NCBI RefSeq assembly: GCF_018831085.1
Contig: NZ_JAGPNM010000004.1
Location: forward strand, 186,001 to 250,000
DNA from: Rheinheimera oceanensis
Lineage (GTDB): Bacteria; Pseudomonadota; Gammaproteobacteria; Enterobacterales; Alteromonadaceae
DNA length: 64,000 nucleotides
Direction of reading: 5' to 3'
In this document: in pieces, positions 1 through 8,874 of the stretch
Layout: each line of letters starts with the position of its first letter
Numbering within the stretch: the first letter of the stretch is position 1
The notes under the pieces: model-generated
Told to the model about the DNA's origin: nothing
Databases searched by the model: none
What the model saw: the letters and a program-made list of their open reading frames with translations, nothing else
Made by a program: the position numbers and the translations under genes

Positions 1-759
1 GCGGCACATGCTGCAGCGCCGGCGCCGGTTAGTGCTTTGTTATCAGCCCTGGTGGTAAAAGGCCCGCTGTTTATTCTGTGTCTGTTATGGCTGCAATTAG
101 CCGGGGCAACGCAGGTTGCTGCTGTAGCACCTTGGTTTGCCGGTTGTGGTTTAGCCGCCTTGCTACTTGGTGGCGTGTCGGCGCTACGCACACCTTTTGC
201 TAAAAATATGGTGGCATATTCCACCGTAGCGCAGTTGGGTTATGCCATGCTGGCGCTGGGCTTATTACTACGCTTTAACCAGCCGTTATTTGCTGCCGCA
301 CTCTGGTTATTTGTATTGGCACATGCACTGGCCAAAGCGGCCTGTTTTTTAGCAATAGGCGAGATAACGGCAACTTTAGGTGGTAAACGGATAAACACCT
401 TAAAAGGTGCCAGCCAAACCATGCCGTTGGCGATGTTTGCTTTTGCCGTGGCCGGTGGCAGTTTAATTGGCTTACCACCAAGTGGCGGCTTTCTGGCTAA
501 GTGGGCGTTGTTGCAAGGCTTATGGTTACAAGGCGGGCAGCTGTTCTGGTTATTGGCAATAGTATTGGCTACCTTGCTCTCTGCTGCTTATGTATTCCGG
601 GCTGTAGTACTGGCGTTTGATCGGGCTGATCCGGTGGCGCCGGATTTTGCGCCGCGCATTTTGCCGCAATGGCTGGCGTTATTGCCGGCGCTGGCTGTGT
701 GGGCGATGGCACTTTACAGCGAACCTTTACTGCAATTGCTAAAGCAGGAGGGGTTATGA
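1..759 (+). CDS. Cation/proton antiporter membrane subunit (MnhD/NuoN-like), 5' partial
   Basis: The reading frame is open from the first base, so the gene is cut by the window edge and about 252 C-terminal residues are visible. It is a very hydrophobic protein of the proton-conducting antiporter family (Proton_antipo_M; NuoL/M/N and MrpA/D relatives). The window begins inside the conserved segment A-P-A-P-V-S-A-L-L followed by a lysine, the signature around the first channel lysine. Further conserved pieces are YSTVAQLGY and PPSGGFLAKW. It would sit in the inner membrane and exchange Na+ or K+ for H+. Its stop overlaps the next start in an ATGA arrangement, so the three antiporter genes are translationally coupled. 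Which Mrp subunit it corresponds to cannot be said without the N-terminus. Confidence 0.85.
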   Translation, partial: AAHAAAPAPVSALLSALVVKGPLFILCLLWLQLAGATQVAAVAPWFAGCGLAALLLGGVSALRTPFAKNMVAYSTVAQLGYAMLALGLLLRFNQPLFAAALWLFVLAHALAKAACFLAIGEITATLGGKRINTLKGASQTMPLAMFAFAVAGGSLIGLPPSGGFLAKWALLQGLWLQGGQLFWLLAIVLATLLSAAYVFRAVVLAFDRADPVAPDFAPRILPQWLALLPALAVWAMALYSEPLLQLLKQEGL

Positions 760-2264
760 GCCCGTTTTGGCAACAATATTTACCCTTGTCCATTATTCTT
801 AGTTCATTATTGCCTGGCCTTATTATTTTTACGCTGAAAGAAACTCAGGTGAAACTGCGTATTAGCCTGAACCTGTTTGGCGTAGGCGTAAAGCTGCTGC
901 TGGTATTGTTAATGTGGCAGGCTGTAAAAGCCGGGCAGCAGTTTTATTTTAGCCTGCCGTTTTTACCCGGTGCCGATTTAGTGCTGCAGGGCGATGCTTT
1001 ATCGCTGCTGTTTGTGGTGTTGTCTTCCGTGTTGTGGCTGGCTACCACCATTTATGCCATTGGCTACCTTGAACAATCGCCACTGCGCTCACGCTTTTTT
1101 GGTTATTTCAGCCTTTGTGTCAGCGCCACTGTCGGCCTGGCGCTGGCGGGTAATCTGGTTACTTTTTTGTTGTTTTATGAACTGCTGACGCTGGCAACTT
1201 TTCCGCTGGTGGTACATCGTGGCACGCCTGAATCGCTGGCAGCCGGGCGCCGGTATCTGGCGTATACCTTAAGTGGTGGCGTGATCCTGATGCTGGGTGT
1301 CGCTTTGCTACATTCCCTGGTACAAAGCCCGTTATTTACTCCCGGCGGCTATGTTGCTGCCGCTGTCAGTGGTAATGAGGGGCTGCTAATGCTGGCCTTT
1401 GCATTAATGATCATGGTATTGGGGGTAAAAGCGGCTTTATTGCCGCTACATGGTTGGTTACCTCAGGCAATGGTAGCACCGGCGCCCGTCAGCGCCTTAT
1501 TGCATGCAGTTGCTGTAGTTAAAGCCGGGGCTTTTGGCATTATCCGGCTGGTGTACGACGTTTTTGGCGTAGAGAGCATGCAGGCTCTGCAACTGGCACA
1601 GCCATTAATGCTGTTGGCCGCCGCGACTATTTTGTATGGCTCCTGGCGTGCGCTGGCGCAGCAGGATATTAAGCGACGGCTGGCGTATTCTACCATCAGC
1701 CAGGTGTCTTACATTACGTTGGGCGTTGCTATGCTTGGGCCGCTGGCAGCGGTAGGGGGCCTGGTGCATCTGGTACACCAGGGGGTGATGAAAATCACGC
1801 TGTTTTTTTGTGCCGGTAATTTTGCCGAAACCTTAGGTATTCATAAAATCCGTGAATTAAACGGCGTTGGGCGGCGTATGCCTGTAACTGCTATGGCTTT
1901 TACGCTGGGTGCTTTGGGTATGATAGGTATACCGCCTACAGCCGGGTTTATCAGCAAATGGTATTTGGGGTTAGGCGCGGCCGAAGTGGGGCAGAACTGG
2001 CTTATTCTGGTTTTTGCGTTATCGGGTTTACTTAACGCAGCGTATTTTTTACCTGTGGTGTACCGCATGTGGTTTTTACCACAAAGCGGACGCTGGCCAG
2101 CAGAGCAGCGGTTATCAAACCGGTTTGAAACACACTGGATGCTATTATTGCCCGCTATTTTTACCGCCATACTGTTGTTACTGATGGGCCTGTTTGCCAG
2201 CACTGAGCTTAGCCCGCTAAGTTGGTCGCAGTTGATTGTTGAACGGGAGTTTCGCCATGATTGA
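756..2264 (+). CDS. Cation/proton antiporter membrane subunit (MnhD/NuoM-like)
   Basis: This 502-residue protein has about 14 hydrophobic segments and belongs to the proton-conducting antiporter family. Visible signatures are KAALLPLHGWLPQA followed by APAPVSALLHA and VVKAG near residues 235-270, YSTISQVSY near 340, a histidine-rich HLVHQGVMK helix, and PPTAGFISKWYLG near 420. I chose ATG 756 because it follows AGGAGG at 746-751 and overlaps the upstream TGA; an upstream in-frame extension has no ribosome site. It is predicted to form part of one membrane complex with its two neighbours, exchanging monovalent cations for protons. It is closest in kind to MrpD; a role in a hydrogenase- or respiratory-type complex cannot be excluded from sequence alone. 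Confidence 0.88.
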   Translation: MSPFWQQYLPLSIILSSLLPGLIIFTLKETQVKLRISLNLFGVGVKLLLVLLMWQAVKAGQQFYFSLPFLPGADLVLQGDALSLLFVVLSSVLWLATTIYAIGYLEQSPLRSRFFGYFSLCVSATVGLALAGNLVTFLLFYELLTLATFPLVVHRGTPESLAAGRRYLAYTLSGGVILMLGVALLHSLVQSPLFTPGGYVAAAVSGNEGLLMLAFALMIMVLGVKAALLPLHGWLPQAMVAPAPVSALLHAVAVVKAGAFGIIRLVYDVFGVESMQALQLAQPLMLLAAATILYGSWRALAQQDIKRRLAYSTISQVSYITLGVAMLGPLAAVGGLVHLVHQGVMKITLFFCAGNFAETLGIHKIRELNGVGRRMPVTAMAFTLGALGMIGIPPTAGFISKWYLGLGAAEVGQNWLILVFALSGLLNAAYFLPVVYRMWFLPQSGRWPAEQRLSNRFETHWMLLLPAIFTAILLLLMGLFASTELSPLSWSQLIVEREFRHD

Positions 2265-3783
2265 TCTTAGCAACTGGCTCTGGCCTGGCGCCGGTCTGGG
2301 ATTAACTGATGCGTTTACCCGGCCCTGGTGGTGTTTCAGTTTAGTGTTATGGTTGCTGGTTGGTGCGTTCAGCCTGTTGTCGCAGCGGCATGATGCACGC
2401 GCGGGGCGCTATTGGCTGTTTTTTGCATTGTGTTTTGCCGGCAATATGCTGCTGATAGCTGCACTGGACGCCGTGAGTTTTTATCTTGGTTTTAGCCTGA
2501 TGAGTTTGGCGGCTTATGGCTTAGTGATCCACAATAATACCGCTAAAGCCAGACGCGCCGGCAGGCTGTATCTGCAACTGGCGGTGCTGGGCGAAATTTT
2601 GCTGTTCAGCGGTTTACTGCTGCGCGCTTCTGCTGCCGGTGGGCAGTATGACTGGCACAGTTGGCAAGCCGTGCCGCTGGAGCCACTAAGCTTAAGCTTA
2701 CTGCTACTGGGGCTGGGCTTAAAAGCCGGATTCTGGCCATTACACTGGTGGTTGCCACAAGCTCACCCTGTGGCACCAGCCCCGGCAAGTGCGCTGTTAT
2801 CCGGCGTAATGATTAAAGCCGGCTTACTTGGTATGCTGATGTTTATACCTGCCACTGATACCTTAATGCAGCAGTGGGCGCCACTGTTACTGATCACCGG
2901 CCTGATCTCGGCTTTTTACGGCGTATTAGCCGGCTTATTACACACTCAACCCAAAGTCATTCTGGCATATTCCTCTGTTAGCCAAATGGGTTATCTATTA
3001 ATGCTGTTTGCACTTTTAAGCTTAACCGGCGTAGCAGCATTGCCGGTATTGCTGGCCTATGTAGTACACCACGGCATGGCAAAAGCCAGTTTGTTTTTAT
3101 ACGCTGGTATGGCTGGCGAAGCGGCAGGGCGCATCTGGCGCCAGGCGTTATTCTGGTTAGCCGCACTGGCGATGATGGCGCTGCCGCTAAGCAGTGGTGC
3201 TTTGGTGAAAACCGCCCTGAAAGCTAAGTTGACAGCAGCCAGTTTACCCGGCTGGCTTAGTATCGACGTGCTTAGTTCACTGTTAACCAGCGGAGCTGTG
3301 CTTACGGCCTTGTTGTTATTACATCTGGCAGCACAACTGCGTGCAGTTAAGGCTTCAGCTGTTACCAAAGCCTCAGCCAATAACACAGCAGGGCGCTGGG
3401 CGTTGTTTACACTGTTAGTCGGCACACTTTGGGCACTGCCATGGTTTATGCTGCAATACTGGCAACTGCCCTTGCCAACGTTATCGCAAAGTGGCGCGCT
3501 AATAGCCCCTGTATTGTTTGCAGTGCTGCTAAGGTGGTTGTGGTATAAATTGGGTTGGCAGTTACCGCAGCACTACTACAATCGCAACGCACCGGCTCTG
3601 TATTATTCGTTAAAGTTAAAGCGCTTATATCAACCGGTCAGCCAGCCGCAATGGCACTGGCCAACTATTACATTACGCCCGCTGGAGCGAAGGTTAAACC
3701 GCGCACTCAACCGCCCGCTGGTTTCAACCACTGCGTTACTGTGCTGCTTGTTGTTTGTAATGATACTATTAAGCGGCGTATAA
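2257..3783 (+). CDS. Cation/proton antiporter membrane subunit, third paralogue
   Basis: A 508-residue hydrophobic protein, the third consecutive member of the antiporter/complex I membrane subunit family. The conserved core is AGFWPLHWWLPQAHPVAPAP with SALLSGVMIKAG after it (about residues 160-195), and YSSVSQMGYLLM near 240. The segment equivalent to PPTAGFxSKW in its neighbours is degenerate here (LPLSSGALVKTALK), so this subunit may have diverged in its second half. ATG 2257 lies 7 bases after GGGAG and overlaps the upstream gene by 8 bases, consistent with translational coupling. The last roughly 100 residues are more polar and include a basic stretch rich in arginine and tyrosine. No gene follows on this strand for 800 bases, so it probably ends the operon. 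Confidence 0.85.
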   Translation: MIDLSNWLWPGAGLGLTDAFTRPWWCFSLVLWLLVGAFSLLSQRHDARAGRYWLFFALCFAGNMLLIAALDAVSFYLGFSLMSLAAYGLVIHNNTAKARRAGRLYLQLAVLGEILLFSGLLLRASAAGGQYDWHSWQAVPLEPLSLSLLLLGLGLKAGFWPLHWWLPQAHPVAPAPASALLSGVMIKAGLLGMLMFIPATDTLMQQWAPLLLITGLISAFYGVLAGLLHTQPKVILAYSSVSQMGYLLMLFALLSLTGVAALPVLLAYVVHHGMAKASLFLYAGMAGEAAGRIWRQALFWLAALAMMALPLSSGALVKTALKAKLTAASLPGWLSIDVLSSLLTSGAVLTALLLLHLAAQLRAVKASAVTKASANNTAGRWALFTLLVGTLWALPWFMLQYWQLPLPTLSQSGALIAPVLFAVLLRWLWYKLGWQLPQHYYNRNAPALYYSLKLKRLYQPVSQPQWHWPTITLRPLERRLNRALNRPLVSTTALLCCLLFVMILLSGV

Positions 3784-3871
3784 GGTCGTTGCTATTCGTT
3801 TTCGCAATCAATGAATTAAAGAAGAGCCCGAGGGCGAATAACAGGCACACTTTATGAGTCGGTCTTTAAGT

Positions 3872-3923
3872 TAGTTGCGGGAGCCCTGATCTTTGTGAAG
3901 AGCGAACCGACGACCTTCGGGTT
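3872..3923 (-). pseudogene. Decayed tRNA-fMet fragment
   Basis: Read on the plus strand, the piece starts like the 3' end of the intact tRNA (TAGTTGCGGGAGCC, one mismatch in the CCA complement). It is then interrupted by about 18 unrelated bases and resumes with the T-arm and anticodon-stem side GAACCGACGACCTTCGGGTT. The rest of the tRNA is missing. Just before it lies ACTTTATGAGTCGG, a remnant of the same terminator that follows the intact copy at 4080, with its A-run deleted. The whole unit therefore looks like a duplicated tRNA-plus-terminator that has degenerated. Confidence 0.6.
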
Positions 3924-3940
3924 CCCCGAATTCCAGACAC

Positions 3941-3963
3941 AAAAAAACCTACGTTAAAGTAGG
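3941..3963 (-). terminator. Intrinsic terminator, minus strand
   Basis: On the minus strand the stem CCTAC/GTAGG with a 6-base loop is followed by seven Ts. It lies just downstream of the tRNA fragment at 3973 and would end transcription of the initiator tRNA cluster. Confidence 0.65.
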
Positions 3964-3972
3964 CTTAGATGT

Positions 3973-4030
3973 TGGTTGCGGGAGCCGGATTTGTAGACCT
4001 TCGCCTCGCGGTTATAAAGAGGAGCCCGAG
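3973..4030 (-). pseudogene. tRNA-fMet-like pseudogene with expanded anticodon arm
   Basis: It begins with the exact 3' acceptor and T-arm side of tRNA-fMet (TGGTTGCGGGAGCCGGATTT) but then lacks several T-loop bases. It carries GACCTTCG, then GGTTAT followed by an extra AAAGAG before GAGCCCGA, where the intact gene reads GGTTATGAGCCCGA. It cannot fold as a normal tRNA. TTCGCC near 4000 can pair with GGCGAA near 4031. A second copy with the same changes lies at 4222, so the altered form was duplicated after it arose. It is followed on the minus strand by its own terminator. Confidence 0.6.
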
Positions 4031-4046
4031 GGCGAATAACAGGCAC

Positions 4047-4070
4047 AAAAAAACCGACTTTATGAGTCGG
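4047..4070 (-). terminator. Intrinsic terminator of tRNA-fMet copy 1
   Basis: On the minus strand CCGACT pairs with AGTCGG around a 5-base loop, followed by seven Ts. It starts 10 bases after the CCA end of the tRNA at 4080-4156. Confidence 0.8.
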
Positions 4071-4079
4071 CCTTTAAGT

Positions 4080-4156
<77 letters not shown>

Positions 4157-4221
4157 TCCGTAACTTAACACCGAGCAGAGTGTGTTAAGTATTTGTTTGC
4201 AATGCCGTTTCAACGTTAATT

Positions 4222-4279
4222 TGGTTGCGGGAGCCGGATTTAGACCTTCGCCCTGTGGTTATAAAGAGGAGCCCGAGGG
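4222..4279 (-). pseudogene. tRNA-fMet-like pseudogene, second copy
   Basis: It has the same chimeric structure as the element at 3973: the 3' acceptor and T-arm sequence of tRNA-fMet, a shortened T loop, GACCTTCGCCC, GGTTAT with an AAAGAG insertion, then GAGCCCGAGGGCGA. Here TCGCCCT and AGGGCGA form a perfect 7-bp pairing, whereas the other copy pairs less regularly. It lies between the two intact tRNA genes and would be part of their common transcript. Confidence 0.55.
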
Positions 4280-4310
4280 CGATTCACTATAACTACTTTT
4301 ACAATCAATT

Positions 4311-4387
<77 letters not shown>

Positions 4388-4405
4388 TCCGTCATTGCGG
4401 GGCGC

Positions 4406-4434
4406 ATCTTAGTGTTTTTAACAAAGCCATGCAA
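4406..4434 (-). promoter_or_regulatory. Promoter of the tRNA-fMet cluster
   Basis: On the minus strand a TTGCAT -35 box and a TAAGAT -10 box are separated by exactly 17 bp. They are followed by a GC-rich discriminator (GCGCCCCGC) before the tRNA. A GC-rich discriminator is typical of stable-RNA promoters under stringent control. Confidence 0.75.
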
Positions 4435-4592
4435 GCCTTTATCTGCTTTTATTTTTAAGATGTTGTTTAACTGCTGCTTTGTTAAACAAAGCGCCGTTTT
4501 TTGCTGCAGTTTGGCGTTATTGCAAAAACTCAAACGGATAAATACCACATTCTGCTATACTGACGGCCATTTTTGACAGGGGTTTGGGTAGC

Positions 4593-6707
4593 ATGCTGGA
4601 ATTCTGGGCGTTAACGTCTAAAGGGGTAGAAGAACTGCTGGCGGATGAAATCCGGCAGTATGAAGGCGACGTTATTAAAGTGACTATGGGCGTGGTACGC
4701 TTTCGTGCCGATTTACGCGTCGGATATCAATTATGTTTATGGTCGCGCCTGGCTACCAGGGTTTTGCGCCTGATACAATCTGAACCGGTAACAGCTGACA
4801 GTGATTTATATCAGGTAGCCGGTAAGATTGACTGGTTGCAGCATATGGCATTACGCAACACGCTTGCAGTGGAATGTGTTGGTAAGCACCCGAAAATTGA
4901 TAATACGCAGTTTGGCGCTATCCGTCTGAAAGACGCTATTGTTGATCAATTCCGCGAAGAAACCGGCAACCGGCCCGATGTAGACCGGATGGACCCGGAT
5001 GTGCGCTTTCAGGTGCGGTTAGATAAAGCGCATTTTCACTTTTTGCAGGACTTTTCCGGCCCGTCATTGCACCAACGCGGCTATCGCGCCGGACAGGGCG
5101 AAGCCCCGCTTAAAGAGCATCTGGCAGCAGCTTTGTTAAAGCGTTCAGGCTGGCAGGCAGAGCAACCCTTATTCGACCCGTTTTGCGGTAGCGGCACTAT
5201 TGTTGTAGAGGCTGCGTTAATGGCCCTGAATAAAGCACCGGGTTTAAACCGTGAAAAGTTTGCCTTTGAAGGCTGGCCCGGTCACCGTGATGCCATCTGG
5301 CAGCAACTAAAACAAGAAGCCAAAGCGGCGCAGCGTGTTTTAGCCAATAGAGTGCAGTTTTGGGGTTCTGACATTGATGAACGTAATCTAGCCAAAGCGA
5401 AGCAAAATGCTGCCCGTGCCGGTGTTGCAGCTTATGTGCAGTTTGATTATGCCGACGCTACAGCATTAAAAACAGCAGTAAGCAATCAGGCTGGTATTAT
5501 TGTTACCAACCCGCCTTACGGCGAGCGGCTGGGCGATTTACCCTCATTAATACCGCTGTACAGTAAGTTTTCATTAGCGTTAAAGCAGCATTATCAGGGC
5601 TGGCGTTTAGCTATTATTACGTCCAACACCGATTTACTGCGGGCGCTGCGTTTATCGAAAAGCAAAAGCTATAAATTTACTAACGGCCCGCTTGATTGTG
5701 ATTTCACCCTGTTTGATTTAACCGAAAAACAGGTCGCGCTAAGCTCTGACGCGCCGGCGCTGTTTTTTAATGAAAGCAGCTCTTTTGGTAATCGCCTGGC
5801 GAAAAACGTCAAGCAGTTGCAAAAGTGGGCAAAAAAAGAAGGCTTAAGCTGTTACCGTTTATATGATGCGGATATTCCGGAATATAACGTAGCGGTAGAC
5901 TGGTACGACGGCGAAGTGGTGGTGCATGAATATGCCGCACCGGCTACTGTAGACGAGCAGGTATCGCAAAAGCGTTTATTTGATGTGGTTAACCAGGTGC
6001 CGCAGGTGTTGGGTATCAGCTCCGATAAAATGATTTTAAAAGTGCGCGAAAAGCAAAAGGGCACGTCGCAGTATCAGGCGCTGGCCAAAGCCGGGCAGTA
6101 TAAAGAAGTTAATGAGTACGGCGCTAAGTTTTTAGTAAACCTGCGAGATTATCTTGATACCGGTTTATTTTTAGACCACCGCATTACCCGGCGGATGATC
6201 CAGCAGCAGGCCAAAGGCAAAACGGTGCTAAACCTGTTTGCCTATACCGGCAGTGCTTCTGTGCATGCCGCTATTGGCGGTGCAGCAAGTGTAACAACAG
6301 TAGATATGTCGAACACTTATTTAGACTGGGCTAAACGCAACTTCACTATCAACGGTTTAACCGGCAAACAATATCAGTTTGAACAGGCTGATTGCTTGCA
6401 ATGGCTAAGCCGCTGCCGCGCTCAGTTCGATTTGATTTTTGTGGACCCGCCAACCTTTTCTAACTCGAAACGGATGCAAGACAGCTGGGATGTGCAGCGC
6501 GATCACGTTAACTTATTAAATATGCTAACAGCAAGGCTGGCACCGGGTGGCAAAGTGATTTTCTCTAATAATAAGCGCCGCTTTAAAATTGATGCCCAGG
6601 CACTTTTGGATGCCGGCTGGCAGGTAAAAGATATCTCGGCAGCAACCTTGCCGGAAGATTTTAAGCGCAACCCGAATATTCACGTGTGTTTTGAGTTAAC
6701 CCGGTAA
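4593..6707 (+). CDS. rlmL: Bifunctional 23S rRNA methyltransferase RlmKL (m7G2069 and m2G2445)
   Basis: A 704-residue protein, about the length of E. coli RlmKL (702). The N-terminal half has a THUMP-like region and then the RlmL methyltransferase, with DPFCGSGTIVVEAAL near residue 195 and the catalytic NPPYGERLGD near 305. The C-terminal half is the RlmK methyltransferase, with NLFAYTGSASVHAA near 546 and FVDPPTFSNSKR near 616. It methylates two guanines of helix 74 in 23S rRNA during 50S assembly. ATG 4593 follows AGGGG at a good distance; a TTG three codons upstream is less likely. The glutaredoxin-like gene follows after 3 bases and uup after that, so these three are one operon. Confidence 0.95.
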   Translation: MLEFWALTSKGVEELLADEIRQYEGDVIKVTMGVVRFRADLRVGYQLCLWSRLATRVLRLIQSEPVTADSDLYQVAGKIDWLQHMALRNTLAVECVGKHPKIDNTQFGAIRLKDAIVDQFREETGNRPDVDRMDPDVRFQVRLDKAHFHFLQDFSGPSLHQRGYRAGQGEAPLKEHLAAALLKRSGWQAEQPLFDPFCGSGTIVVEAALMALNKAPGLNREKFAFEGWPGHRDAIWQQLKQEAKAAQRVLANRVQFWGSDIDERNLAKAKQNAARAGVAAYVQFDYADATALKTAVSNQAGIIVTNPPYGERLGDLPSLIPLYSKFSLALKQHYQGWRLAIITSNTDLLRALRLSKSKSYKFTNGPLDCDFTLFDLTEKQVALSSDAPALFFNESSSFGNRLAKNVKQLQKWAKKEGLSCYRLYDADIPEYNVAVDWYDGEVVVHEYAAPATVDEQVSQKRLFDVVNQVPQVLGISSDKMILKVREKQKGTSQYQALAKAGQYKEVNEYGAKFLVNLRDYLDTGLFLDHRITRRMIQQQAKGKTVLNLFAYTGSASVHAAIGGAASVTTVDMSNTYLDWAKRNFTINGLTGKQYQFEQADCLQWLSRCRAQFDLIFVDPPTFSNSKRMQDSWDVQRDHVNLLNMLTARLAPGGKVIFSNNKRRFKIDAQALLDAGWQVKDISAATLPEDFKRNPNIHVCFELTR

Positions 6708-6710
6708 CCT

Positions 6711-6947
6711 ATGCGCCCGGTATTTACTTTATACAGCACCTGGGGTTGCCATCTGTGTGATGAAGCTGAACAGTTGTTATTGCAGGCTGGCCTTGAAGGC
6801 CGGTTTCAGGTTATTGATATTGTAGATGATGCGCAGGCTTTTGCGCGTTACCGTTTGATGATCCCGGTATTGTGTCTGGGAGATAACGAATTGTGCTGGC
6901 CTTTTGATGCGTACCGGCTGGCAACATGGCTTAAGGATGTACAGTAG
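6711..6947 (+). CDS. Glutaredoxin-family protein (DUF836 type)
   Basis: A 78-residue thioredoxin-fold protein. It has the redox motif C-H-L-C near residues 13-16 (STWGCHLCDEAE) and a cis-proline region near residue 49 (IPVLCLGD). It resembles the small glutaredoxin-like proteins that often sit between rlmKL and uup in Alteromonadales and Vibrio. The substrate is unknown. It starts 3 bases after rlmKL and its stop overlaps the GTG start of uup by one base, which indicates tight co-expression. Confidence 0.82.
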   Translation: MRPVFTLYSTWGCHLCDEAEQLLLQAGLEGRFQVIDIVDDAQAFARYRLMIPVLCLGDNELCWPFDAYRLATWLKDVQ

Positions 6948-8848
6948 TGGAATTATTACGTTTTCAGCAAGCCTGTCTGGCTTTTGGCACACACCCGATA
7001 CTGGATCATGTCGATTTCAGTTTATTCAGTGGCGAACGGGTATGTTTGGTAGGCCGGAACGGAGCAGGTAAGTCGTCATTGCTAAAATTGCTGACCGGTC
7101 AGCAAAATCTGGATGACGGCCAGATAGTGATTAATACCGGAGTGGTATTAAGCCGGTTAGAGCAAGACCCACCGGCGAAAATGGAAGTGAAAATTGCTGA
7201 CTTTATCCGAGAAGGCGCCGGTGATCTGGCACAGATAGCGCAGCAATTTTATACCTTGTCAGAAAATTTAGACGGCGCTTCAGATGCAGACTATCGCTTA
7301 TTTGAACAATTACAAAGCGAAATGGATACCCGCGATGGTTGGGGGTTGGAATCCCGCGTTGCTGATTTATGCCAACAGTTTGAGATGAACCCCGACGCCA
7401 GCTTAGCCACTTTATCCGGCGGTTGGTTACGTAAAGCTGCGCTGGCACGGGCACTGATTGCCAAGCCGGATATTCTGTTGCTGGATGAGCCAACTAACCA
7501 TTTGGATGTGGCCGCTATTCAGTGGCTGGAGCAGTTTTTGCTGAATTTTTCCGGTGCTATTATTTTTATCTCGCACGACAGGGCCTTTATCCGCGCTTTA
7601 GCCACCCGTATTATTGACCTTGATCGTGGCCAGTTAACCTCGCATCCGGGGAATTATCAGGAATACCTGACGCGTAAACAAAAAATGCTGGAAGATGAGC
7701 AGCAACATAATGCGCTGTTTGATAAAAAGCTGGCCGAAGAAGAAGTGTGGATCCGCCAGGGCATTAAAGCGCGCCGTACCCGCAATGAAGGCCGCGTACG
7801 GGCACTTAAAGCACTACGCCGTGAACGGGCCGAGCGGGTAGAGAGTCTCGGCAAAGTTGATTTTAATATCGAGCAGGCCGATCGCTCCGGCAAGCTGGTA
7901 TTTGAAACCAAAGCCATCAGCTGCGGCTTTAACGGTAAAACCGTTATCGATAAATTAAACTTGCTGGTAATGCGTGGTGATCGCATTGCGTTGGTAGGCC
8001 CCAACGGAGTGGGTAAATCAACCCTGATTAAGTTGTTATTAGGCGACTATAAACATGACAGTGGCGACATTAAGCGCGGCACTAATATTGAGGTGGCGTA
8101 TTTTGATCAGCACCGTATTGCGCTGGATTTAGATGCCACGGTACAGGATAACGTAGCTGAAGGTAAGCAGGAAATTACCCAAAGCGGTAAAACCCGCCAT
8201 GTGCTGAGTTATCTGCAAGATTTTTTGTTTCCGCCAGCCCGTGCCCGTACACCGGTAAAAGCGCTGTCTGGAGGTGAAAAAAACCGCTTATTACTAGCCA
8301 AACTGTTTGCCCGGCCAAGTAACCTGCTGATCCTGGATGAACCGACTAACGATCTGGATGTTGAAACGCTGGAACTGCTGGAAGATATTTTACAGCAGTA
8401 TCAGGGTACCGTATTGCTGGTAAGCCACGACAGGGAGTTTGTAAACAACACTGTCACCAGTTCACTGCTGTTTGCCGGAGAGGGGCGTATTATTGAAATT
8501 GCCGGTGGTTATGATGATGTTATTGCTTATCAGCAACGTATGCAGGCACCTGCAGTTACAACACAGAAAGTGACAAAACCATCACAGAGCGTAACAGAAG
8601 AAATACCGCCACAGGCTTCTGTTGGCAGTGCTAAGAAGTTATCATACAAAGAACAACGTGAGTTAGAACAACTGCCGGCTTTGTTAGAACAACTGGAAAG
8701 TGAGCTTGAGGCCTTACAACACAAAGTAAATGACGCTGACTTTTTTAAACAAACTACAGAGCATACGCAAACCACGTTGAACCAACTGCAACAGATCGAG
8801 TCGAAGCTGGCGCAAGCGTATGCACGCTGGGAAGAATTAGACGCATAA
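6947..8848 (+). CDS. uup: ABC-F ATPase Uup
   Basis: A 633-residue soluble protein with two ABC ATPase domains and no membrane segments. Walker A motifs are GRNGAGKS near residue 35 and GPNGVGKST near 352; signatures are LSGGW and LSGGEK; Walker B motifs are [11 protein letters not shown] near 175 and LILDEPTNDLD near 461. A charged coiled coil fills roughly residues 560-630, the DNA-binding C-terminal domain typical of Uup. ABC-F proteins act on the ribosome, and Uup also affects transposon precise excision in E. coli. The start is GTG 6947, which overlaps the previous stop; it lines up with the family N-terminus. Confidence 0.95.
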   Translation: MELLRFQQACLAFGTHPILDHVDFSLFSGERVCLVGRNGAGKSSLLKLLTGQQNLDDGQIVINTGVVLSRLEQDPPAKMEVKIADFIREGAGDLAQIAQQFYTLSENLDGASDADYRLFEQLQSEMDTRDGWGLESRVADLCQQFEMNPDASLATLSGGWLRKAALARALIAKPDILLLDEPTNHLDVAAIQWLEQFLLNFSGAIIFISHDRAFIRALATRIIDLDRGQLTSHPGNYQEYLTRKQKMLEDEQQHNALFDKKLAEEEVWIRQGIKARRTRNEGRVRALKALRRERAERVESLGKVDFNIEQADRSGKLVFETKAISCGFNGKTVIDKLNLLVMRGDRIALVGPNGVGKSTLIKLLLGDYKHDSGDIKRGTNIEVAYFDQHRIALDLDATVQDNVAEGKQEITQSGKTRHVLSYLQDFLFPPARARTPVKALSGGEKNRLLLAKLFARPSNLLILDEPTNDLDVETLELLEDILQQYQGTVLLVSHDREFVNNTVTSSLLFAGEGRIIEIAGGYDDVIAYQQRMQAPAVTTQKVTKPSQSVTEEIPPQASVGSAKKLSYKEQRELEQLPALLEQLESELEALQHKVNDADFFKQTTEHTQTTLNQLQQIESKLAQAYARWEELDA

Positions 8849-8874
8849 AATTGAAGTATATTTAGGGGCTCCGA

